From: Oreohelix idahoensis
Taxonomy: Eukaryota; Mollusca; Gastropoda; Stylommatophora; Oreohelicidae
Length of the DNA: 64,000 nucleotides
NCBI GenBank assembly: GCA_024509875.1
Contig: JAMPIV010004930.1
Span: forward strand, 124,001 to 188,000
Reading direction: 5' to 3'
The notes beneath the pieces were generated by a model. It saw only the letters and a list, made by a program, of their open reading frames with translations. It made no database searches and had not been told where the DNA came from. Within the stretch, counting starts at the first letter, position 1. Each line of letters opens with the position of its first letter. A program made the translations under genes and the position numbers. This document shows positions 1-10,327 of the stretch, one piece after another.

Positions 1-1383
1 TCTCTATTGTAATTGTTATCCTGGTTCGAATTCCAGTTTCCACGATTACTATCATGTTCACATTGATGCGAACATCTATTTGTTTGGTTCTGAGGTCTTC
101 GGCAGGAATAACCTCTATTACCATATCCTCTTTTGAAATGCTTATAATTATTAGGGTGATAGTAACGAGTACTATCAGGTTGTCTCCAATTCTTCGAAGA
201 AGAATCACTATGAAATTGGTTTCCATGATTTTGACAGAAATTACCGCTACTCTTTCTATCAAAATTTTGTTGGAATCTACGAGCAAAGTTTTGGCCATAC
301 GGAGCTGCCGAAGCAACTGGTAAACCTTCTTTCACCTTAGAGTTACCCATGGTTATGTGTGGGTGCGCAGTTACGTACTGGCAACAGAAATCTTCCATTT
401 CTTTTATTGTTTTAGGTTTACGTTCATGAAGGAAAGCAAGGAAAGACTCATTGACAGACGACATGACTTTGTCTCTAAGTATTAAGTCCATAAGTCCTTC
501 ATAAGTTTTTTCCGTCTTAGATAGTTCAACCCATCGTGAGAAAGTAATGCGTATTCTTGCAATAAACTCGGAGAATTCAACTCCATTTTCAGGTAACATG
601 TTTTTAAATTGTAGACGATAGCCGTCTTCGTTAAGCTGATATTTCTTTAACAAAGCGGCCCTGACAACCTCATAATTGTTCTTGTCAGGTTCATCCACCA
701 TATTTAATATACTTAGAGCTTTACCTGTCAGTATCCCTGATAACTGATAAACATATTTTGCTTTGTCTATGTTATGAGCTGTACATGCTTGTTCAAATCT
801 GTCCAGATAGAACATTATGTCATCACTGGAAGGACTAAATGTTGGTAACTTAATCTTAAAAGTATCATTATTAGCCTTCCCAGAAGATGAACCCTTGTTT
901 GAATCATTACCATTACTCATGCTCGTCAATTTCAATTTCTCCAACTCTAAAGCTAAGAGTTTTTTCTTCATGTTCCATTTTTGCTTTCCTCTCATCAGCC
1001 TCTCTTTGTAACTTCCTTTCTTCAGCTTGAGCCTGCATTTGAAGTCTTTCATTTTCAGCTTCTTTTTCAAGTCTTTTATTTTCAGCTTCTTTTTCAAGTC
1101 TTTTATTCTCAGCTTCTTTTTCAAGTCTTTTATTCTCAGCCTCTAGCTGTAGCTGGAGTTTTCTCTCCTCAGCTTCTGATTCCCTTTTTTGTTTTTCCAT
1201 TTCCATTTGGAATCTCTTTTCATCCACCTGCATCTGCAGTTTCTTTTGTTCAGCTTCCATCTGCAGTTTCTTTTGTTCAGCTTCCATTGCTTTATCATAT
1301 CGAGCAGTTGCAAATTCTTCTAACTTATCACCAGTCTTCCCAAGCAATTTACCCTGCTCAATAAAGTGCTCAAATGTAGACAT
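1..1383 (-). pseudogene. Ty3/Gypsy gag, 5' part only (element B0)
   Basis: This is the amino-terminal part of a Gag polyprotein, the structural protein of the retrotransposon particle. Translation starts at the ATG at 1381-1383 with MSTFEHFIEQGK. A long Glu/Lys/Arg/Gln-rich coiled coil follows, built from repeated heptad-like blocks (NKRLEKEAE). The first frame stops at 913. The reading continues in another frame, the switch falling in an A-run near 955-965. From there it stays open to base 1 and shows the capsid start PSSDDIMFYLDRF near 815-850. The same layout and start are seen in element B1 (29421 leftward), so the two are related. The rest of gag-pol lies beyond the left edge. The frame break means this copy is either decayed or affected by a homopolymer sequencing error. 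Confidence 0.85.
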
Positions 1384-2810
1384 GATGAGTAATATATAAG
1401 TCCAAAACCTGAAATAATTAACTAATTTATTTCAAACCTAAGTGTAACAAGTCTTAATTAAGCACTTGTATATTCACATCACCTTATATTATCCCAGTCT
1501 CTGTGGGAAACAAGTCTCCAATCAAAGAACTTGTATATGAAATATCAACAATCAATTCTTGATCATAAGTGCACTTCTCATTCAATAGTGCACGACACTA
1601 TTCATCATTCATTTATCATCAGTGTAGTAGTAACAGTGCATTAGCATAGCCCATTAACTAATTACTATAACTGTAAACAATGACTATGTAAACACATGCA
1701 GAATGTAAACATTGAAAATGTAAACAATACAAACAATGTAAACAATAACAATGTAAACAATAACAAAGATCAGCAACAATACAAAAACGTTCGCAGAAAT
1801 CAACTAAAAATAAAGCAGAAATTAATGAATATCACAAAAAATGTGACGATATCTGCGCTATAATTAAACAAAATACATGACACCACAGTGTATAAACAAA
1901 AATGTTGTATGAAACTAAATTATAGACAAGAGTAGGCTAACAAATACAAACAAATCAAAACAAAACTAAAGAATGTGAAATAATAACGAAAACAATATTA
2001 AAACATGTCATCACAGCTAACATAAATAGCAACAGAAGTCGCTTAGCAAATTCCAGTATCGGAAATTTGCAAACCCTACAGAAAACGCTCACAATAGACG
2101 ACCTCTATGACGTGGCATAATCTAACGGAGACACCACCCAACCGAGAACCCGCTGAAATATAAACATATAAATATACAAATAACATATAAACATATAACA
2201 TATAGAAAGAGATGATACACAGAAGACTCAGCAGAAGTATAAGGGCACAGTTTACATACAAACAGGCCACTTAACTTATAGGCTTCCAATCGTAGAACAG
2301 CAGAAAAACGGATGTCAATCAACGTCCTAAAGAGCGAAGCTCCAACGATGATGGCACATCTGAACTGCTTCCACTGCTAACACGATGGTACAAGAGCTTC
2401 TGAAATACTGTGTGTTGAGTTGTTTCGGCACTTGACCTTCTAATCCAAAAGTAAGTTGATGGAAATCGGTACTTGGCCTTCTTCAGAAAACAACCCGTTT
2501 CAACCGGCACTTGACCTTCTCAAAAAACGACAGCACTGGAACCTTGACAGCAGCAACTTGCTTGACTTGCGTAAAAGATAACAGCAGTCCGAGTTATCCG
2601 GCAACATGTAACAACGCCGGGTACTGTCAAATTCTTGTTTCCGTCAAAAAGTTGAAATTTTGACTTTTACCGGGCAACGCCGAGTACTTTGAAAATTTTG
2701 AAGATGTTGACTGTATTGAAGAATGTTAATTTCTTGAAGGATGCTGATGAATTCTTGTTGAAAATGAAGTGGGTAAGGGACCCCGTGTTTGCTAGTACCA
2801 GAATCAAACC
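1384..2810 (-). other. Leader of element B0
   Basis: This AT-rich non-coding stretch lies between the primer-binding site and gag of B0. It shares short blocks with the B1 leader (29422-30678), for example the run CCACAGTGTATAAACA and the gag-proximal block around AAACCTGAAA. No convincing ORF is present. Confidence 0.6.
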
Positions 2811-2825
2811 AGCTTATGGCCACCA
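2811..2825 (-). other. Putative primer-binding site of B0
   Basis: On the minus strand the element reads TGGTGGCCATAAGC starting at 2825, two bases after the LTR end. It begins with the TGG expected for pairing with a tRNA CCA end. B1 has TGGTGAGCC at the matching place. The tRNA was not identified. Confidence 0.5.
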
Positions 2826-2827
2826 AA

Positions 2828-3906
2828 TGATGCGTGATGCCATATGATGATGGATGGTATCCGCATGTCTGGTTTTGTGTGGTGTGCAGATGTGTTCAGT
2901 CAAAACAATGTTCATACAAAAATAACAGGGCAATCCACATAGGACGTCAGTAAACTCACGACGTATAAAGTCAATGATTCTTGTAACAGCCGTTGACGTT
3001 TTTCTTCATTATTTATTGTGGACGCCACAGTGACAAAATGGTTACGCGAATATGTAGGCACATCAAACAGTCATTATCACAGCAACATTCAATACAGCAA
3101 TAGACGGTAGACAGCATTACAATGATGAGTCAGATGCATGTTATATTTCATAGTGCTGTAAATGTAGTCAGGTGAAAAACTCCATCCTTTTCTATAACAG
3201 CCAGGAGATAACCAGATGTATGAGATCAGTTCACTCTCCTTAGTCTGACTTCAGCAAGACAGACACGTCTGCCGAAGTATAAATAATGTCCTCAAAAATA
3301 TCCTCTAGATAATAAAGGTTTTCCAAACCTAGTTCATTTAACAAAGTAGCAAGTAATGGTCCTTGGTACATGCATCAACCGATGCAGTACAATGCAGCGA
3401 CATGTGAGCTGGGAAAAAACATCTCGTGACGACGACTTTCGAAGACAGGCTATGAATCGAAATCGCTCACGACCCAAAATCGATAGAGTTAATGAAAAAA
3501 GTCAATTTACCTTGCTTTCAAGAAATACAGAAATATCACGCCTCCCGGCATGTGCAAATACACTAGAGGTATTATCCCGAATAAACGAAATATCCATAAG
3601 AGGACTACACATCCCTGACAGAACAAAAAATAGCGGAGATCCCCTCTTCAACGAGGCATCTCTTTCGCCATTCCAAATCGCTCACTCCACTAGTGGTGGG
3701 CGGAAACCGATCGACCAAAAAGCAAGACAAGTCATGCGCAGTCCAGCGCAAAATGACCACAGCTCAAAACTTAACTGCATTCGATACCAACGCGAGAAGA
3801 CAAATGCTTACCGAGAAAAGTGACTATAAATTTCAAGCAGTTGTTGCCCTTGCGTTATAAAATAGATATTGTAAAAAACGATGTTGCGAGAATTTATCAC
3901 GCAACA
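2828..3906 (-). repeat. 5' LTR of element B0
   Basis: On the plus strand the block begins TGATGCGTG and ends ATCACGCAACA. On the element strand it therefore starts TGTTGCGTG and ends in CA. The B1 LTR starts with the same TGTTGCGTG, which supports the outer boundary at 3906. GTCAT at 3907-3911 is the candidate target duplication; its partner is off the window. A 155-codon plus-strand ORF (3356-3823), antisense to the element, lies inside. I do not recognise its product and it may be fortuitous. Confidence 0.6.
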
Positions 3907-4208
3907 GTCATAACGAGTTACTGTTATTGTTACTGTTGATCACAGTCGACATCACTGCACTCTAGGCAAACCCATGGGTGCTCAGTCTCCCTTAGCAAAT
4001 GTCGAAGGGTATATGAAGGCTAATTGTTTATGTAGCGTGCTCGTTGTACATACGACGGATACACCCTTTCATACGTCCGTCACTGTTAATCTTACGTCAG
4101 TCTTAGCCTTATCATTCTCTATCAGGCGATCATTAATTGTCCTTAGTATTTTCGCTTATCCATACGCAGTGTCCCCGTTATGGGTGCTCTTCTCCTGAAG
4201 TTATTGTG
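3907..4208. other. Intron 4 sequence, nothing recognised
   Basis: Unique-looking non-coding sequence between the B0 LTR and the 15-bp tandem repeat. No exon of the receptor gene or transposon motif was found. Confidence 0.4.
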
Positions 4209-4294
4209 TCAGCTCTCCTATTCTCAGCTCTCCTATTCTCAGCTCTCCTATTCTCAGCTCTCCTATTCTCAGCTCTCCTATTCTCAGCTCTCTT
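4209..4294. repeat. 15-bp tandem repeat, about 5.7 copies
   Basis: The unit TCAGCTCTCCTATTC is repeated without change five times, then breaks down. Because 15 is a multiple of 3, the minus strand reads as an open AENRR repeat, which is a by-product and not a gene. Confidence 0.95.
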
Positions 4295-4465
4295 GTAGTT
4301 ATTTGATTGATTTTTAGATCCTGTAGAAAAAACAAATGTTTGTTTTGTGCATTGAACACCCGGTTCAACCCTAATATGGGTTATAATTTGAGTATACAGT
4401 GTCCATGATTCTATACAGTACACACTTCATTTTTTTCCAGACTGCTTATTCTCTGGTATTTGGTG

Positions 4466-4769
4466 TGTTGTTTCCTAACGTCTGTGTTGTTTCATAACGT
4501 CTGTGTTGTTTCATAACGTCAGTGTTGTTTCCTAACGTCTGTGTTGTTTCATAACGTCTGTGTTGTTTCATAACGTCTGTGTTGTTTCATAACGTCTGTG
4601 TTGTTTCCTAACGTCTGTGTTGTTTCATAACGTCTGTGTTGTTTCCTAACGTCTGTGTTGTTTCCTAACGTCTGTGTTGTTTCATAACGTCTGTGTTGTT
4701 TCCTAACGTCTGTGTTGTTTCATAACGTCTGTGTTGTTTCATAACGTCTGTGTTGTTTCATAACGTCTG
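4466..4769. repeat. 19-bp minisatellite, 16 copies
   Basis: The unit TGTTGTTTCMTAACGTCTG (M is C or A) is repeated 16 times in 304 bases. Copies differ almost only at one C/A site, giving the order C A A C A A A C A C C A C A A A. The third copy has one further change (GTCAG). Confidence 0.95.
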
Positions 4770-5099
4770 TAGTGTTTAATAATCGTGCAGTGCGGGCTTC
4801 CTTAGCAATTTATTTTAAATAACCAGATAGCCAGCGTCATTCACAACCTCATATTAGCCATCTCTTCCTGCATGCTGAGAAATTTGTGGACTTGATCTGT
4901 CATTCGCATCCTCAGACATCTCTGGAAACTACACGAGGGTAAAACTTCCTACAGCACATGTCCGTTATTTGGTTTATCGTTCTTTAACTTTCTAATGCCA
5001 TAATAATTATTATCAATAATCCAAATTTAATTCATCTTATAACTGTCGATGGGACCATCTTATATAACCTTATTTGAGTTCAATCAACACATTTTAAAC
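4770..5099. other. Intron 4 sequence, nothing recognised
   Basis: About 330 bases of AT-rich sequence with no repeat, exon or transposon motif that I can support. Confidence 0.4.
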
Positions 5100-5535
5100 C
5101 GGGTCAGACCTCTGTGACATGATCACTATTGTGGGACTGATGACAAGAACCAGACAAGGGCCCGTGGAACAAGAAATGAGAAGAAGACACTGGAGATGGA
5201 TAGGACACACACTGAGGAAACATGATGATAGTGTCACCAGACTGTCCTTGTTCTGGAATCTCCAGGGTAAGAGAGGAAGAGAGAGACTAAAAGAACACAC
5301 GGAAACGATACCTGGAGACATAAATGAGAAGGAGGAAGAGGACAGGGGAACACCTTGACCTGACGGCACGTGACAAGAAGACTTGGTATAAGTTTGTTGA
5401 AGGCCTATGTCACGTGACAAGAAGACTTGGTATAAGTTTGTTGAAGGGCTATGTCACGTGGCAAGAAGACTTGGTATAAGTTTGTTGAAGGCCTATGCTC
5501 CTTGTGGAGCTGAAGGGTGATGAATAATGAAAAAT
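5100..5535 (+). mobile_element. 3' end of an RTE-like LINE (LINE-D copy 1)
   Basis: The plus strand encodes the carboxy-terminal module typical of many non-LTR reverse transcriptases: EQEMRRRHWRWIGHTLRK, then LFWNLQGKRGRER, then a W-K-F-V-x-G-L-C-like end. The catalytic reverse transcriptase core is absent, so this is a 5'-truncated copy. Its last coding segment is triplicated (5367-5498). The element ends in a TGA/AAT-rich tail near 5520-5570. Related tails occur at 11780-12055 and 50463-50530. Confidence 0.75.
5367..5498 (+). repeat. 44-bp triplication of the LINE 3' end
   Basis: Three near-identical 44-bp units, each starting CACGTGACAAG or CACGTGGCAAG, at 5367, 5411 and 5455. The unit covers the last codons of LINE-D and is not a multiple of 3, so each copy shifts the frame. 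Confidence 0.95.
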
Positions 5536-5702
5536 CGCCATAATAACGATAATAATAGTAATAATAAAGATATTTACATGATCCAACCACCCAAGCAATT
5601 CATTAAATAACGGTTTAGGCTCACCTACGACTGTTTTAGAAACAGGTAAAGGTACTCATATGGCAAATACTGCCGTATGAGAGTGAAGTGTTAGAGACTT
5701 CA

Positions 5703-5910
5703 ACTTACTCGGTCCAGCTAAATGAGGTGGGGTAACCATGTCCCTTCCTCGCTGCCTTTGTGCCTACCCTAACTAAAGACCGGAGTCAAATACACATTTA
5801 CAGCTGGGTAGACTGGAGCGTGGAGCCACCAGGTATCGATCCGGAACCCGCTAACTTTGCCGCAGAGAGGAAAGTACTGTAACTGCTTAACCTATGGAAC
5901 ACTCGCTACA
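5703..5910 (-). mobile_element. tRNA-derived SINE, copy 1
   Basis: Read on the minus strand, a tRNA-like head (B-box-like GGATCGATACC after GCGGGTTCC) is followed by the core GCTCCAGTCTACCCAGCTGT (plus strand 5793-5819), then a body ending GAAGGGACATGGTTACCCC. The same head-core-tail order occurs at 53600-53760, and the core alone at 22467. SINEs of this type are copied by LINE machinery. Family name not assigned. Confidence 0.7.
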
Positions 5911-6642
5911 CTCATTTCAATTAAAATTACATAAACTAGCATTTTATCATTCAGCTCTGAAAGTATGATTTAACAAATTTATTTATACTATTAATCTGAA
6001 AACGGTAGATAAATATATCGGGATTAAAATACAATATCCAAAACCATAATTCCTGCCGTAAGTACGTCGGTCTGTCGGTCACATATAAGGGAAACAATAC
6101 AATTATTGTCTAACTTTCAACCACAGTTGCACCCCTTAGTTGTGGTTGAAAGTTAATGTACTCTCTCGAAAATAGAACAGTGCGCAAACGACGGTGTGCA
6201 TAAACAGTTTGATTATGGAAAGAAGCCAACAACACTATTGATAAATAGTACATGAACTGGAGACAGGAAGGTGCGGAGATGCAGATTAAATCAACAGACA
6301 ATCAAGATCCTCTTCTGTCCAGTTTCATTCGGGAAACGGATTTAACTCACCATTTTCTTAAAAATAACCTTAAAATGTAAGTTTTGATTGTTTCTTCAAG
6401 ACACAATTTTAATTTAAAGTATTGCAGACTTATTATTATGGATCAAAATGATAAGATGACTGCAATTAAAAACCTGTCAATTTTGACGGGTTATTGCTAG
6501 TCTATATAAGCTATATAAAACCATTCTCTGCCTGACTAAATAAGTTTTGATATATTTTGATCCAAGACTATCCGACCCGATGGTTGGCTTAACCCTGTGA
6601 CAACTTTGATTCATAGATTGCTGAGCACACAAATACATGTAC
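5911..6642. other. Intron 4 beside exon 4
   Basis: Non-coding sequence between the SINE and exon 4, AT-rich, with a strong hairpin at 6111-6155. I searched the minus strand for the next receptor exon (first membrane segment) and found none. Confidence 0.5.
6111..6155. repeat. Perfect 15-bp hairpin
   Basis: The arms TAACTTTCAACCACA (6111-6125) and TGTGGTTGAAAGTTA (6141-6155) are exact reverse complements around a 15-base loop. Confidence 0.9.
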
Positions 6643-6812
6643 CTAATAACTTCTAAATAGCCGAAGTCTCTCACGACTTCTGTGGTTATGTTTTTAGAAA
6701 GCAATCTCCACTGTCCAGATATTGAAAAGTGGCCAGTTGGTTCGACAAGGCTCACCGCAGTAAAATGATAGAATGTGTCGTCCCACATTTGCATAAAGAG
6801 GATGTCGCAATT
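6643..6812 (-). CDS. Cys-loop receptor subunit, exon 4
   Basis: This 170-bp exon encodes residues 168-223 of the receptor and leaves two bases of the next codon. It starts after a pyrimidine-rich acceptor (TTCGTTCTTTTCAG) with Asn-Cys. That Cys (169) closes the Cys-loop opened by Cys155 in exon 3, giving the family spacing C-x13-C. The exon continues through a strand with W177 and ends in SGQWRLLSKNITT and YLEVI, matching the outer beta strands before the first membrane helix. The donor reads AG followed by GTACAT. N208-I-T is a possible glycosylation site. No adjacent pair of cysteines is present in the loop C region, so by nicotinic receptor rules this is a non-alpha type subunit. The following exons, encoding the membrane helices, were not found in the window. 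Confidence 0.9.
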
Positions 6813-7074
6813 CTGAAAAGAACGAAGGGAAATTCCATTACATCAAGCCAATATAGGGGATATAGGTTATAGCGGTAATGACTGGATAATGTAGTTCAAC
6901 TGTAATACATGTAATAGTTCTCTGCGTAGAAAGTCAGATAGTAGAGTACATTAGTTTCATTTTTTAGAATGCAGATGTGTCAGCTACTCCCACAAAACTT
7001 CCCTTCAATAGCAGATCTTTCTTCAGGACAAAATATACCGTAGTGAAGAAGTGCATGCAGTATTAACTATGAGT

Positions 7075-7405
7075 GTTTGGTTTGGTTTTAAGGACTATCT
7101 TTATTGCTCACGGGCAACTCCATCTATGCTCCAATTTCCTCTCTTAGATCACACAGGGAGGATCTCAGCATAGTGCACGAACTCCGTAGCACCGGCCAGA
7201 ATCTCATTGTGTGTATATAGAAATCACACATTCTATAAGTATTTTTTGTGTGGGTAGGTTTCTAATTTTCAAATTTTTGCCAGGGCAGCGGCCTTATGGC
7301 CTACTCTTTACGATTTCCAACTGCCGTGGGATTTTTAACGTGCGCAACTTGCACACAAGACCTCCTATTTTTTCGCTCTTATCCGAGAAGGTTTGGCATC
7401 CTGTC
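7075..7405 (+). repeat. Dispersed repeat R1, copy 1
   Basis: About 330 bp matching 54525-54845 in inverted orientation. Shared blocks include GGTTTTAAGGACTATCT, the run around CCAACTGC-GTGGGATTTTTAACGTGCG, and the end around GAGAAGG-TTGGCATC. Both copies keep short open stretches such as THSI and VGRFL, but no known domain. Likely an uncharacterised non-autonomous element. Confidence 0.7.
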
Positions 7406-7482
7406 TCACTATGAGTGTATTGAAGCGTATCCAAGTGGAGCAGTCACAACTACAATGGTTTGGCCATGCCTGCAGAATGGGA

Positions 7483-7803
7483 ACAAACACATAAATTTAA
7501 AAAAAATGTAGAATACATTAGTTTCATTTTTTATCATTAATTCCTGACGCACGCACGGAAAGGGTTCGCAATGAAAGAATGTCGTGAGGCTAGTGCTGTA
7601 GAGACGGTAATTGTAGCACTGATGGTAGCAGTTATGATAGAGAAACTGTAAAATAGGTGGTGAAAATGGTGACGTTGATGATGATAATTAATTCCTGTGT
7701 ACCGTTAACTTGTAAAACTGATTTCATCCCATTCTAATTTTTTAAATTTATGTATTTGTTTCCTTACCAGTTTTACAGCAGCCGCATTATTTATTTTCAT
7801 ACA
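7483..7803. mobile_element. Insertion of about 321 bp into LINE-E
   Basis: It is flanked by the exact 13-bp duplication CTGCAGAATGGGA (7470-7482 and 7804-7816). Arms of about 23 bp at 7485-7508 and 7736-7760 are near-perfect inverted repeats (AAACACATAAATTTAAAA against its complement). The right arm lies about 41 bp inside the right boundary. The middle is repeat R2 (7547-7690). No coding capacity. It could be a small DNA-type element or a SINE-like copy. Confidence 0.6.
7547..7690 (+). repeat. Dispersed repeat R2, copy 1
   Basis: About 145 bp matching 11609-11755 in the same orientation, at roughly 90% by eye. Shared blocks include ACGCACGGAAAG, GGTAGCAGTTATGAT and GGTGACGTTGATGATG. This copy lies inside the insertion at 7483-7803. 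No coding potential. Confidence 0.85.
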
Positions 7804-8626
7804 CTGCAGAATGGGAGAAGACCAGCTACCACGACAAATAGAGGAAAACAAGAACCAGGAATCAATACCTTCCAGACGACCCAGAGTTCGCTGGGAGAAC
7901 AGCATTAGACAATTTCTGAAGAACCGAGGACTGGAACCAGGCCAGGAGAAAGACAGCTGATATGGTAGTATGGCGCTCTCTCTGGCAAACCTCTGCACCA
8001 CAGGATAGAAGAGGAACGACTAAGTAAGTAAGAATGTGTGTTGTGACAGTGGGGACTGGACAAGATAGACCAAGTTGGACAATTGTGATTTCAACCTTTG
8101 TTTAGACAAAGGGCAACACTCAAAGAGTTCTTCTTGTATAGGAACTTTTGTAATGTACTTGCTAACCGCAAGAGGTATTACTTACAAAAATAGTAAGGCA
8201 ACCCAAGTTCTTGGTATCTCGTAAGTATTGAGAGTAGCGGAAGGCTTCATGATTATTAGTGTAGTTTAAAATGGTGATCAGCAAACAATGTCAACAGAAC
8301 ATGAAAGATTTTGGAATTTATGAGTGAATGGCATGAATAAATGGCATGATAAATAAAAGGTGTGTACGTATCCAATTTTCACGATTAGTTAATATTTCTA
8401 CAGTTCATAATTTTATTTTCCCTGGGAGAACGATGAATAGATGTGCTGTTGGGGTGGCTTCATCCCTCCCTGTCTATGCCTACCAAACATTGTCCATTAA
8501 TGATGGAAGAAAATGGGATGTTTTAGTAGTAATTCACTTTGGGTGCTATGTCTATGAAGTTGGTGTAAATCCAGCAGACCAGCCTGCTTACGTAACTTTG
8601 AAAGAGTAGTTCTGGTGCTGGAATCT

Positions 8627-8702
8627 GGTGGCCCCACCTCTCCGTGCTTGGGGGCAATATATCGGGTGGCCCCACCTCTCCGTGCTTGGGGGCAATACAA
8701 GG
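8627..8702. repeat. 38-bp tandem duplication in the LTR
   Basis: Two copies, period 38, each starting GGTGGCCCCACCTCTCCGTG. The A3 LTR has one copy at the matching place (about 57570-57605). Confidence 0.9.
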
Positions 8703-10064
8703 CTGTTCTGCCGAGATGCGACACTGCACGGGTCCTCACTGTCAATTATTTACCCAGCATTTGACACCACCTTTTGGTGTCAACATAAAAAAACTCACAG
8801 CTCTGAAATAAAGTATTGGTTTAGGTTCAGAACCTTACTTAAGGAGCCACTTCTACACGTAACAATTTACAATAACACCACTTAGACAGGGTCAGATCTC
8901 TCTGACCATACAACACATCTTACCAAGTTGGTTTCACATAGGATAAGTTCTCCCAGACTACATATTCCGAAATATGTTTATTAGCTTCCTGCCATAGAAT
9001 AGGATAGGTGATATGTTCCACTGATCTCAACACTTGATCTGTCCTTCCTAGTCCTTGCTGGAGTTTATATATATTGTTTGTCCCTAGACCCTGAACTAGG
9101 GCGGGGGGTCTAGAGCAAATCCTTACTTGTTGTAAGGCTAGATTTCGATATGGCAGTATCAAATCACTCGAAACATTAAACAATATTTATAATATACAAA
9201 GAAATAATTTCAATCTTACCAGATTATGAATAAAGAACACAGAAATGCTAGCAAAACTCAGCTGAGCTGCTGGCTATAGTATGGCGTCCCTGAACTTATT
9301 TCAATTTACTTCATTGGAAATCACCACACTTGAAATTTACTGTGTCTATCACTGGACAACTATTGAGGAATGGCAAAAAAGCGCGTCTGAGCGCTGATAA
9401 TATGATTGTCTGTGGCCAATCAATGCCTTGTGTTTTTTCAAATTCAAATTTCCTACACTAAAGTCATTTCAGTCATGCTTCAGTCAAGTATGGATTTTTA
9501 TCTGTTAGTCCGTCCGTCTCTACTTGCGTTTTCACAAAAAACGTACTTGGTTTTTGAACCAACCTATCCGTCCCCTCTACAAATTTTGTCTTTAAAGTTA
9601 TTTTTAGCCACAGCTCCCACCAATGTCCCTCTCTTTCATTCTAACTAGATTTGGACACTTGAGTCTCAAGGTCGCGGTTTTTGTGCAAATTAGTGACATG
9701 TTTGATTCAATGCAGTCTTTCGCTGATGTGAACAACACAGTCTTTTGTCAATGTCTTCATTATTATCTATCCGTCTGTATAAATAAAAGCATATTATTTC
9801 ACTGCTCAAAATGGGCCATCCGGCCAGCTAGGTTTTATATTCCTAACATCATTATTAAGAAAAAGTTACTTTTCAAGGTTAGTTGTTTTTTTTCGAAATA
9901 TTTTCTAGAATCTTCTGTGAAACGTTTGCCGCTGCATTCAAATAAAGGACAAAATATCGCAAAAACGTCCAAAAAATGACTGTTGCGTATAATACTATGG
10001 TCCCTTTTGTCGATTTCGTTACCTTGTGTCAACTTGGGGACGTGACTTTTCCTCCGTCCCCCCG

Positions 10065-10090
10065 CCCCCCCCCCCCCCCCCCCCCCCCCC
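10065..10090. repeat. Poly-C run of 26
   Basis: An uninterrupted C tract at the site where the A3 LTR has a shorter C run (58617-58623). Its length is probably unstable. Confidence 0.9.
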
Positions 10091-10327
10091 AATTGCATCT
10101 TCTAAGCCTTGCTAGTCTCACGCAATTTTTCAGTCATATTTTTTTCCTTTTGATCCGCCGTTCTCATCCCGTTCAAATGGTAACCGTTTCAGCAATTTAA
10201 TTTCCATGGCGGGTGATGACCCGCGGCGTGGGCGATCATGCCTTCTAGTAACTTACGCATTCTTTTTATCCCTACATTTTATCCTTTGGAGATATTTTTA
10301 CGTTGTATCACTGTTAATTTTATGACA

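Larger units (their letters stand above)
7411..8030 (+). mobile_element. LINE 3' end, interrupted (LINE-E)
   Basis: The plus strand encodes a non-LTR reverse transcriptase tail in two pieces. The first (7411-7480) reads VLKRIQVEQSQLQWFGHACR. The second (7804-8000) reads CRMGEDQLPRQ, then SRRPRVRWENSIRQFLKNRG, then an ADMVVWRSLW-like end in a shifted frame. The pieces are separated by an insertion at 7483-7803 with a 13-bp duplication. The 3' end carries an AAGTAAGTAAG tail near 8020-8030, the kind of short tandem tail left by target-primed copying. No catalytic core remains. Confidence 0.75.
8290..10327 (-). mobile_element. Decayed LTR of Gypsy family A (solo or truncated)
   Basis: This region aligns in order with the LTR of element A3 (about 57290-58847). 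Shared blocks include TGTGCTGTTGGGGTGGC, CTTACCAGATTATGAATAAA, CAGCTGAGCTGCTGGCTATA, the C-rich run and the end near TTTTATGACA. No internal gag or pol sequence adjoins it, so it looks like a solo or truncated LTR. It is more diverged than the A2 or A3 LTRs. The left limit is uncertain. Open frames within it are not credible genes. Confidence 0.75.

Noticed and set aside
955..965. Programmed -1 frameshift in B0 gag
   Set aside because: The A-run followed by C is not in the required zero frame, and the shift needed is in the other direction. A simple indel is more likely.
6110..6301. Next receptor exon (first membrane helix) downstream of exon 4
   Set aside because: The hydrophobic stretch there lacks the conserved Pro and Asn pattern of the first membrane segment, and the reading crosses stops and a hairpin.
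10082..10200. Proline/glycine-rich frames around the poly-C run
   Set aside because: They are translations of the C tract in the LTR.
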